DNA of 9,308 nucleotides from Methanomicrobiales archaeon. Its GTDB lineage: Archaea > Halobacteriota > Methanomicrobia > Methanomicrobiales > Methanospirillaceae. Positions 1 to 4,346 of this stretch are shown piece by piece (position 1 is the stretch's first letter; each line of letters opens with the position of its first letter). Where the stretch lies: contig JADGNL010000216.1 of assembly GCA_017883495.1 (NCBI GenBank), positions 1 through 9,308 on the forward strand, written 5' to 3'. The notes below the pieces were generated by a model. That model made no database searches. It saw only the letters and a program-made list of their open reading frames with translations, and was not told where the DNA came from. The position numbers and the translations under genes are program-made.

Positions 1-403
1 AGAGGGCGGAGGTCGCCAGCAGGAGCCCGTGCCGCTGCTCCCGCCGCTCCTTCGGGACGATGGGCTGCTTCCGGCCGTACTTGGCCCAGTAGAAGACCTG
101 GAACCGGTCCATGAACCCCTTCAGCTTCCCCGGCACGCCCATGGTCATGACCGGCGTCGCGACGATGATCCCGTCGGCCTCCAGCACCTTCCGGTAGTAC
201 GGGGTCAGGTCGTCGATCTGGGCGCACTCGGGTTCGTTCATGCGGTGGAGGATCTCCATGCAGGGCTCGAAGGTCAGCAGCGGCACGTTCACGCGCTCCA
301 CCGTGCAGCCCGCGTCGGAAGCACCGGCAAGGGCCCGCTCCAGGAGCAGGGCCGTGTTGCCCCGCGGAAGCGGCGAGCCGAGCAGTCCGAGGATCAGCGG
401 CAT
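1..403 (-). CDS. Isf-like NAD(P)H-dependent FMN reductase family flavoprotein, C-terminus beyond window
   Basis: The first 134 residues of a flavodoxin-fold protein of the NADPH-dependent FMN reductase / iron-sulfur flavoprotein (Isf) group are visible; the reading frame stays open to the window edge. The N-terminal beta strand is followed by the FMN-phosphate loop GSPLPRGNT (residues 9-17), and ATPVMTMGVPGKLKGFMDR (82-100) matches the second flavin loop and helix of the family. The Isf cluster motif is degenerate. C48 and C60 sit where the first and last cysteines of C-x2-C-x2-C-x5-C should be, but the two middle ones are I51 and R54. A normal [4Fe-4S] cluster is therefore unlikely and the protein may be a plain FMN reductase. 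The ATG at 403 is chosen because a TATA-like stretch lies about 29 nt upstream, implying a leaderless or nearly leaderless mRNA. It is divergent from the redox cluster on the other strand. Family is secure; electron donor and substrate are unknown. Confidence 0.87.
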   Translation of the reverse strand, partial: MPLILGLLGSPLPRGNTALLLERALAGASDAGCTVERVNVPLLTFEPCMEILHRMNEPECAQIDDLTPYYRKVLEADGIIVATPVMTMGVPGKLKGFMDRFQVFYWAKYGRKQPIVPKERREQRHGLLLATSAL

Positions 404-418
404 GGGCTTGGAGTCGAC

Positions 419-451
419 CGTGCACGATAAAAAGATATGGCCGCGTGCACG
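419..451. promoter_or_regulatory. Paired CGTGCACG palindromes flanking a TATA-like box (putative operator)
   Basis: Two identical perfect 8-bp palindromes, CGTGCACG, lie at 419-426 and 444-451 with centres 25 bp apart. They bracket the A/T-rich stretch at 427-438 that would be the TATA box of the minus-strand flavoprotein. Palindromes of this type flanking a TATA box are typical places for an archaeal repressor dimer to block TBP/TFB or polymerase. The regulator is not in the window. A one-mismatch copy, CGTGCATG, occurs at 629-636 near the start of the divergent zinc-ribbon gene. That the site is an operator is inference; the repeats themselves are directly visible. Confidence 0.45.
427..440 (-). 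promoter_or_regulatory. Putative archaeal TATA box of the minus-strand flavoprotein gene
   Basis: Read on the minus strand the stretch is CCATATCTTTTTAT, an isolated A/T-rich block in GC-rich surroundings. Its centre is about 29 nt upstream of the ATG at 403. Archaeal TATA boxes sit about 25 nt before the transcription start, so the mRNA would begin at or just before the start codon. No clear Shine-Dalgarno sequence precedes that ATG, which fits leaderless translation. Confidence 0.45.
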
Positions 452-603
452 GCCTCGACGAGACGAACAGGCCCGTGGACGGTCAGATGCGCTCGGACTG
501 CGTCGGCCGGGTCCGGGTCGAGAGAGCCACCATGCTCCGCCCTCGCCGACCCGAGCGTACCCTGATCCATGACCAATCCGGACTATTTCCAAGGCAACGG
601 TAT

Positions 604-636
604 CATGATCATGGATAAATACATGCGACGTGCATG
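604..636 (+). promoter_or_regulatory. Putative promoter with TATA-like box and inverted repeats for the redox cluster
   Basis: GATAAATACAT (614-624) is the best TATA-like box upstream of the zinc-ribbon gene; transcription would start near 643, so an ATG at 634 would be upstream of the mRNA start. A perfect 10-bp palindrome, CATGATCATG (604-613), abuts its upstream side. An interrupted inverted repeat, CATGC(622-626)-5 nt-GCATG(632-636), overlaps the downstream side. These repeats cover the positions where a transcription factor could compete with TBP/TFB. The promoter role is inferred from position and composition. Confidence 0.4.
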
Positions 637-654
637 GGACGTCTGGTAAGATCT

Positions 655-870
655 ATGGCAGAAGGTATGGAAAAGAAGGCCGGCGAGAAGGTCGGCCCCG
701 GCAAGTACGTCTGTCTCGACTGCGGCTACGAGGAGGAGCTCGACAAGAGCGAACAGGACCTCCGGAAGTGCCCGAAGTGCTCCTGCGAGGAGTATCAGTG
801 CTTCCCCATGACGCACATTCGCCCCGACGTCAAGACGCCCGAGGACGCGAGAAACCCGCCAAAGCGGTGA
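655..870 (+). CDS. Small zinc-ribbon (rubredoxin-like) protein
   Basis: A 71-residue soluble protein with two CxxC knuckles: C20-x2-C23 in YVCLDCGYEEEL and C39-x2-C42 in KCPKCSCEEY, with extra cysteines at C44 and C49. The layout (GPGKYxCxxCGY, acidic spacer, CPKC) resembles the zinc-ribbon/rubredoxin-like proteins common in anaerobes and could bind one Zn or Fe. The charged C-terminal tail has no recognised domain. Starts at 634, 655 and 667 are in frame. 655 is preferred because the TATA-like box at 614-624 puts the mRNA start near 643, and the extra residues from 634 are not family-like. It is the first gene of the cluster, 67 nt before the desulforedoxin gene. A role as electron carrier or metal-binding accessory of the peroxide-defence cluster is inference; a structural zinc protein is equally possible. 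Confidence 0.8.
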   Translation: MAEGMEKKAGEKVGPGKYVCLDCGYEEELDKSEQDLRKCPKCSCEEYQCFPMTHIRPDVKTPEDARNPPKR

Positions 871-920
871 GCGGCCGGCGCACGGATGCCTGCCGGATCT
901 GCAACGGATCGGAACACCAG

Positions 921-928
921 GAGGAGGT
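921..928 (+). promoter_or_regulatory. Strong Shine-Dalgarno sequence of the desulforedoxin gene
   Basis: GAGGAGGT, complementary to the 3' end of 16S rRNA, lies 9 nt before the ATG at 938. It supports the translation start of a gene only 41 codons long and shows that it is translated from a leadered, probably polycistronic message. Confidence 0.75.
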
Positions 929-937
929 AGTATTCAC

Positions 938-1063
938 ATGGTAAACGTATCGAGCGTAGGTCAGGTCTACGTCTGCAACATCTGCGGCAACGTGGTCGAG
1001 GTGAAAGTGGTCGGCGGCGGCGAGCTCGTCTGCTGCGGCGAACCGATGGAGCTGAAGGAATGA
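938..1063 (+). CDS. Desulforedoxin, free-standing 41-residue non-heme iron protein
   Basis: This very short gene encodes 41 residues with the desulforedoxin signature: C13-x2-C16 in YVCNICGN, then a GGG turn and the adjacent pair C32-C33 in LVCCGEPM. These four cysteines bind one Fe in a distorted rubredoxin-like site. In Desulfovibrio gigas desulforedoxin (36 residues, homodimer) the pattern is the same: a VYxCxxCG start and an LVCCGExM end. The same fold forms the N-terminal domain of desulfoferrodoxin (superoxide reductase). Here no superoxide-reductase domain follows; the frame stops at 1061-1063. The ATG is preceded by a strong ribosome site, GAGGAGGT. The stop overlaps the next start (ATGA at 1060-1063), so the two proteins are probably made together. 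The likely role is small electron carrier to a cytoplasmic peroxide or oxygen reducing system; the partner is inferred only from context. Confidence 0.92.
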   Translation: MVNVSSVGQVYVCNICGNVVEVKVVGGGELVCCGEPMELKE

Positions 1064-1425
1064 ACCCCGGAGACGAAGCCCGCCTCGACGCCCTGGAGGA
1101 GAAGATCGGCAAGGTGCCGCGCATCTTCCGCGACCTCAAGGAGACCAACCCCGAGCTCTACAACTCGGTGATGGGCCTCGATCACATGGTCTGGGCCGAC
1201 GGATGCCTCTCGCGAAAGGACAAGAAACTGATCGCGATCGCGATCGCCGCGGCTATGCGCGACGGGCATGCCGTCAGGGCCCAGCTCGCGGGCGCGCCGC
1301 ACCTCGGGATCTCTCTCGAAGAGATCGAGGAGGCGCTCAGGGTCACGTTCCTGCTCGCGGGCATGCCGGCGTACGTCTACGGGCGCGCCGCAGCCGAAGA
1401 GATCTATCAGGCGGGGCGGGAATAG
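1060..1425 (+). CDS. Carboxymuconolactone decarboxylase / AhpD-like family protein lacking the CxxC pair
   Basis: A 121-residue all-helical protein matching the carboxymuconolactone decarboxylase (CMD)/AhpD fold. It has an N-terminal helix pair (ALEEKIGKVPRIFRDL), the family core LSRKDKKLIAIAIAAA (50-65), then HLGISLEEIEEALRV (81-95) and a small-residue helix near LLAGMPAYVYGRAAAE. True AhpD peroxidase partners carry a CxxC followed by a His in the central helix. Here that segment reads MRDGHAVRAQLAGAP, with no cysteine, so it cannot act as a classical AhpD disulfide reductase. The only cysteine is C49, just before the core helix. The start overlaps the desulforedoxin stop by four bases, and the peroxiredoxin follows after 23 nt. 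Family members form trimers or hexamers. A redox or small-molecule role beside the peroxiredoxin is likely; the reaction is unknown. Confidence 0.85.
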   Translation: MNPGDEARLDALEEKIGKVPRIFRDLKETNPELYNSVMGLDHMVWADGCLSRKDKKLIAIAIAAAMRDGHAVRAQLAGAPHLGISLEEIEEALRVTFLLAGMPAYVYGRAAAEEIYQAGRE

Positions 1426-1448
1426 CCCGCCCCCTCTTCGAGGAACTC

Positions 1449-2123
1449 ATGATGTGTATTGATGAACCGGAGACCTGTGCCTGCGGCGAGCCGGCACAGA
1501 CCCTCCCCATCCTCGGCGAACCCGCGCCCGACTTCTCGGTGCAGTCGACGCACGGCCCCCTGAAACTCTCCGACTTTCTCGGTCGCTGGGTCGTACTCTT
1601 CTCGCACCCGGCCGACTTCACGCCGGTCTGCACCACCGAGTTCATGGCCTTTGCCGGCATCGCGGACGAGCTCGCAGCCATGAACACCCAGCTCGTCGGT
1701 CTCTCGGTCGACTCGGTGCCGGCTCACCTGGCCTGGGTCCGGGCGATCAGGGAGAAGATGGGCGTCGAGGTCCCGTTCCCGATCATCGCCGACCTCGAGA
1801 TGCTTGTCGCGAAGCGGTACGGGATGATCCAGCCAGGCATGTCCACGACCGCGTGCGTCCGCGCCGTCTTCGTCATCGACGACAAAGGCGTGCTCCGGGC
1901 GATGATCTACTACCCGCTCACGACCGGGCGGTACATGCCCGAGATCCTCCGGCTCGTGAAAGCCCTCCAGACCACGGACGCTCACGGCGTCTCGACCCCC
2001 GCGAACTGGCAGCCCGGCGACAAGGTCGTGGTGCCCGCGCCGAAGACGGTCGAAGAGATGAAGAAGCGCGACGCGGAGGGTCTGGAGTGCCGGGACTGGT
2101 ACCTCTGCTTTAAGACTCTCTGA
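1449..2123 (+). CDS. Peroxiredoxin, archaeal Prx6-type with C-terminal cysteine pair
   Basis: A 224-residue thiol peroxidase that reduces H2O2 and organic hydroperoxides in the cytoplasm. The AhpC/TSA domain starts near residue 22 (LGEPAPDFSV). The active site is PADFTPVCTTE, with peroxidatic C61 plus P54 and T58; the conserved Arg is probably R138 in CVRAVFVIDDKG. The C-terminal domain has CRDWYLC, placing C214 and C220 six residues apart, as in the Aeropyrum enzyme (C207 and C213), where C207 is the resolving cysteine. An N-terminal extension of about 20 residues with C3, C10 and C12 is unusual. Two consecutive ATGs occur at 1449 and 1452. GAGGA at 1440-1444 is 4 or 7 nt away, so the second ATG may be the true start. 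It lies 23 nt after the AhpD-like gene and is probably cotranscribed. The physiological reductant is not visible; the neighbouring flavoproteins and iron proteins are candidates. Confidence 0.95.
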   Translation: MMCIDEPETCACGEPAQTLPILGEPAPDFSVQSTHGPLKLSDFLGRWVVLFSHPADFTPVCTTEFMAFAGIADELAAMNTQLVGLSVDSVPAHLAWVRAIREKMGVEVPFPIIADLEMLVAKRYGMIQPGMSTTACVRAVFVIDDKGVLRAMIYYPLTTGRYMPEILRLVKALQTTDAHGVSTPANWQPGDKVVVPAPKTVEEMKKRDAEGLECRDWYLCFKTL

Positions 2124-2126
2124 ACC

Positions 2127-2136
2127 TTTTTTATAT
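2127..2136 (+). promoter_or_regulatory. T6/TATA element: putative terminator and promoter between peroxiredoxin and Isf genes
   Basis: TTTTTTATAT starts three bases after the peroxiredoxin stop codon. The T6 run (2127-2132) on the coding strand is a typical archaeal oligo-T termination signal. The same stretch is a good TATA box centred about 28 nt before the ATG at 2160, which would give a nearly leaderless mRNA for the two flavoprotein genes. The dual use is inferred from position and composition. Confidence 0.55.
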
Positions 2137-2159
2137 CCGCCGTGCCAACACGGGGGTAC

Positions 2160-2774
2160 ATGCCGATCACCGTCCTCGGGTTCGCGGGCTCGCCGCGCCG
2201 GCACGGCAACTCCGAGACCCTGCTCGACTGGGTTCTTGAGGCGATGGCCTCCGAGCCCGGCGTCTCGGTCGAGAAGGTCGTCGTGGTCGACGCCGATATC
2301 AACCCCTGCCGGGGCTGCAACGCCTGCGAGCGGACCGGCGCCTGCGTCCAGCACGACGGCATGATCCCGCTCTACGACCGGATCCTCGAGGCCGACTGCG
2401 TCGTGCTCGCGGCCCCGATCTACTGCATGGGCCTCGCGGCCCAGGCGAAGGCGTTCGTCGACCGCGCCCAGGTGTATCGTTCGCGGAAGTACGTCCTTGG
2501 GTGGCCGGTCATCCCCGAGGAGCGGAAGGGCAAGCGGCTCGGCCTCTTCCTCGCCACGGCCGGCCAGCCCTGGGACCACGTCTTCGACGCGGCCCTGCCC
2601 TCGGTCAAGTGCTTTTACCACGTCTCCGGGGTCCGCGACCGCGACACGCGCTACCTGCTCGTCAACAGCGTCGACGAGCCGGGGGCGGTCAAACGCCACC
2701 CAACGGCCTGGTCCAATGCGGTGGCGCTCGGGCACGACGCTGTCGCAACCCTCCGCGAGCGGCTCGCGTCATGA
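2160..2774 (+). CDS. Iron-sulfur flavoprotein (Isf family), first of a tandem pair
   Basis: A 204-residue flavodoxin-fold protein. The FMN-phosphate loop is GSPRRHGNSE (residues 10-19), and a compact cluster motif, C50-x2-C53-x2-C56-x5-C62 (CRGCNACERTGAC), is that of Methanosarcina Isf proteins, which bind FMN and one [4Fe-4S] as homodimers or tetramers. AAPIYCMGLAAQAKAFVDRAQ is the second flavin loop and dimer helix. Isf proteins take electrons from ferredoxin or other donors and have been linked to O2/H2O2 reduction in methanogens; the substrate here is not proven. The ATG at 2160 is preferred over the in-frame GTG at 2142 because the family's first strand begins there and a TATA element lies about 28 nt upstream. 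Its stop overlaps the next paralogue by four bases (ATGA). Confidence 0.92.
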   Translation: MPITVLGFAGSPRRHGNSETLLDWVLEAMASEPGVSVEKVVVVDADINPCRGCNACERTGACVQHDGMIPLYDRILEADCVVLAAPIYCMGLAAQAKAFVDRAQVYRSRKYVLGWPVIPEERKGKRLGLFLATAGQPWDHVFDAALPSVKCFYHVSGVRDRDTRYLLVNSVDEPGAVKRHPTAWSNAVALGHDAVATLRERLAS

Positions 2775-3364
2775 TCCGGGTGCTCGGTGTCTCGGGCAGC
2801 CCGCACCGGCACGGGAACACCGAGATCCTGCTCGACGCGTTCCTCGAGGGCGCCCGCGGCGCCGGCGCGGAGGTCGAGAAGGTCGTGCTCTCGACCCTTG
2901 CGTACGCGTCCTGTCGCGGCTGCAACGCCTGCCACCGGACGGGGGCCTGCGTGCTGAAGGACGACGCGGGCCCCCTGCTCGAGCGGATGGCCGCCGCGGA
3001 CGTGCTCGCGGTGGCCTCGCCGATCTACAGCATGGGCATCACGGCCGAGCTCAAGGGGCTGATCGACCGGGCCCAGTACCTCTGGGCGCAGAGATTCGTC
3101 ACGAACACGCTCGAGTACCCGCCGGAACACCTGGCCCGGCACCGCGGCGTCTTCCTCGCCACCGCGGGCTCGGACTGGCCGAGCGTCTTCGACGCGGCCT
3201 TCCCGGTCGTGCGGGCGCTCTTCTCGGGGCTCGGCTTCGAGTACGCGGAGAACCTCGTCTACGACGCGATGGACCGACATGGCGGCATCCGGGGCCGCCC
3301 TTTCGCGCTCGAAGAGGCGGCCACCGCGGGGCGGCGGGCGGTCGAGACGCTCAGCCGGGAGTAG
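2771..3364 (+). CDS. Iron-sulfur flavoprotein (Isf family), second of a tandem pair
   Basis: A 197-residue paralogue of the preceding gene, starting within its stop codon (ATGA, 2771-2774), so translation is probably coupled. It has the FMN loop GSPHRHGNTE (9-18) and an intact cluster motif, C48-x2-C51-x2-C54-x5-C60 (CRGCNACHRTGAC). ASPIYSMGITAELKGLIDRAQ follows, then FLATAGSDWPSVFDAAFP near residues 134-151, which is nearly repeated in the first copy. The copies have clearly diverged in the C-terminal third, so the duplication is not recent. A heteromeric pair is possible but unproven, since known Isf proteins are homomeric. The 3' end overlaps the convergent ribL-like gene by 14 bp. Role: FMN/[4Fe-4S] electron transfer, probably in the peroxide-defence cluster. 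Confidence 0.92.
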   Translation: MIRVLGVSGSPHRHGNTEILLDAFLEGARGAGAEVEKVVLSTLAYASCRGCNACHRTGACVLKDDAGPLLERMAAADVLAVASPIYSMGITAELKGLIDRAQYLWAQRFVTNTLEYPPEHLARHRGVFLATAGSDWPSVFDAAFPVVRALFSGLGFEYAENLVYDAMDRHGGIRGRPFALEEAATAGRRAVETLSRE

Positions 3365-3788
3365 GCGGCCCGCACCGCTCGGTGCAGACCCGTGCCACGA
3401 TCAGCCGTGAGGAACAGAGCGGGGTTCCGCAGAAATTGCCGATCCGGACGACCCGGCAGCCGCAACCGCGGGCCTCGAGAGCGGCCGCGAGCTCGCGCTC
3501 GTCGAAGTGCTGGTTGCAGCCGATGGTGATGATGTCGGGGCGGAGCTCCTCGATCGGCCGGAACATGTCCGCCGCATCGCCGAGGCGGGCCGCGTCGACC
3601 GGCTTCAGCGCCCGGACCAGTGTGAGCCGCTGGCCCTCGGGCACGATCGGATGGGGCTTGTGCCGGACGTTCGCGTCCCGCGCGACGATCACCACGAGCT
3701 CGTCCCCGAGCCGGCGCGACTCCTCGAGGTAGTAGAGGTGGCCGGGGTGAAGCAGGTCGAAGGTCCCGGTGGCGACGACCCGGGTCAC
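3351..3788 (-). CDS. ribL: FAD synthetase, archaeal RibL type (cytidylyltransferase-like)
   Basis: A 145-residue nucleotidyltransferase that would transfer AMP from ATP to FMN to make FAD. The start, TRVVATGTFDLLHPGHLYYL, holds the H14-x-G-H17 motif of the cytidylyltransferase superfamily. The second motif, SSR (126-128), corresponds to the ISSTxxR region. Seven cysteines are in the last 55 residues (C91, C109, C111, C120, C125, C135, C139). Methanocaldococcus RibL is about the same length, air-sensitive and carries conserved C-terminal cysteines, so the match is good. Glycerol-3-phosphate cytidylyltransferase relatives are the main alternative. The start is the GTG at 3788, overlapping the upstream JAMM gene's stop (GTGA). 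The 3' end overlaps the convergent flavoprotein gene, placing FAD synthesis beside flavin-using genes. Confidence 0.87.
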   Translation of the reverse strand: MTRVVATGTFDLLHPGHLYYLEESRRLGDELVVIVARDANVRHKPHPIVPEGQRLTLVRALKPVDAARLGDAADMFRPIEELRPDIITIGCNQHFDERELAAALEARGCGCRVVRIGNFCGTPLCSSRLIVARVCTERCGPPTPG

Positions 3789-4156
3789 GGCAGCACCTCG
3801 AGTTCGTGGGGCGCGCCGTCCGCGGTGAAGCAGGCCCAGTCGTCGTCGCCGTACGGCCATCCGATGATCAGGTGGTACCGGCCCGTGCGGGGGAAGAACG
3901 AGAGGTCCGCGAGCGAGGGCTCCAGCACCCCGTTCGGGTGCGAGTGGGCCGAGCCCGCACGGTGGGTGTCGAGCGGCATCATGTCCAGGAGGACGCTGGC
4001 AGAGTCCTCGTTCGTGACCGTGCCCGGCACGAGGTCGCACTCCTCGATCACGCCGTCCTGTTCGCGGAGCAGGGCCACGAACTCGTTCGGGTCGTTCGAG
4101 GCGCCGATCGCGAGCAGCAGGTCGAGGAGCTCCCGCCGGATTCCCCTGCACTTCAT
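3785..4156 (-). CDS. JAMM/MPN+ (Mov34/PAD-1-like) metalloprotease-family protein
   Basis: A 123-residue single-domain protein with a complete JAMM zinc motif: H71-S-H73-x7-S81-x2-D84 (AHSHPNGVLEPSLADL), with E25 in DPNEFVALL as the usual upstream catalytic glutamate. In archaea such proteins include desampylases that remove SAMP ubiquitin-like modifiers, and relatives that cleave C-terminal peptides of sulfur-carrier proteins. No ubiquitin-like, E1-like or sulfur-carrier gene is in the window, so the substrate is unknown. The ATG at 4156 has a weak TATA-like sequence about 29 nt upstream, suggesting a leaderless mRNA. The stop overlaps the ribL-like GTG by four bases, so the two proteins are made from one message. 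Fold and metal site are secure; peptidase activity is inferred. Confidence 0.87.
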   Translation of the reverse strand: MKCRGIRRELLDLLLAIGASNDPNEFVALLREQDGVIEECDLVPGTVTNEDSASVLLDMMPLDTHRAGSAHSHPNGVLEPSLADLSFFPRTGRYHLIIGWPYGDDDWACFTADGAPHELEVLP

Positions 4157-4180
4157 GCCCTGAACGATGGTCCCGGGAAG

Positions 4181-4190
4181 GTGATAAGCA
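4181..4190 (-). promoter_or_regulatory. Weak TATA-like box upstream of the JAMM-ribL pair
   Basis: On the minus strand this reads TGCTTATCAC, centred about 29 nt before the ATG at 4156, the same spacing as the other two TATA-to-ATG pairs in the window. The match to an archaeal TATA box is only partial. A second A/T-rich block lies slightly upstream at 4202-4213. Confidence 0.3.
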
Positions 4191-4201
4191 CGACGCCGTA
4201 C

Positions 4202-4206
4202 AAAAA
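4202..4206 (-). terminator. Possible oligo-T terminator after the amino-sugar operon
   Basis: On the minus strand a T5 run ends the sequence AAAAACCATTTTT, about 140 nt after the stop codon of the Gfo/Idh gene. Archaeal termination commonly uses oligo-T runs. The run is short and could equally belong to the promoter of the next minus-strand genes, so support is weak. Confidence 0.25.
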
Positions 4207-4226
4207 TGGTTTTTCACCCGTCCGCT

Positions 4227-4346
4227 TCAGAGGCACCTGGGGTCGAGCGAATGCTCCCGGGCGACGATGCGGCCATCGCGCTCGGTGGAGGCGCGACCGT
4301 GCCGGGTCGCGCACGGCATGGAGATCGGCCGCGAGGTCGGGTGGAA
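4227..4346 (-). other. Non-coding stretch with a GC-rich hairpin, between operons
   Basis: No convincing gene was seen here. An inverted repeat, CCGTGC (4297-4302) and GCACGG (4311-4316) with an 8-nt loop, could form a stem in the 3' untranslated region of the amino-sugar operon. A 30-codon minus-strand open frame (4227-4319) exists but has no ribosome site and no recognised motif. Confidence 0.3.

Noticed and set aside
394..576. 60-codon minus-strand open frame in the divergent intergenic region
   Set aside because: It spans the TATA-like box and both palindromes of the flavoprotein promoter, has low-complexity composition and resembles no known domain.
894..910. CGGATC direct repeat, 11 bp apart, in the spacer before the desulforedoxin gene
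   Set aside because: Six-base repeats are expected by chance in GC-rich DNA, and there is no TATA-like box beside it to support an operator or internal promoter.
1407..2735. 442-codon minus-strand open frame opposite the peroxiredoxin and first Isf gene
   Set aside because: Antisense shadow of GC-rich coding sequence, rich in Arg, Asp, Gly and Val. The plus strand carries recognisable catalytic motifs throughout.
2497..3732. 411-codon plus-strand open frame across the Isf genes and ribL
   Set aside because: Alternative-frame shadow, extremely rich in Arg, Pro, Gly and Ser, crossing the ends of two real genes on opposite strands.
3789..4217. N-terminal extension of ribL up to 4217
   Set aside because: The extended part lies in another frame of the JAMM gene and is Arg/Pro-rich; the family start and GTGA overlap fix the start at 3788.
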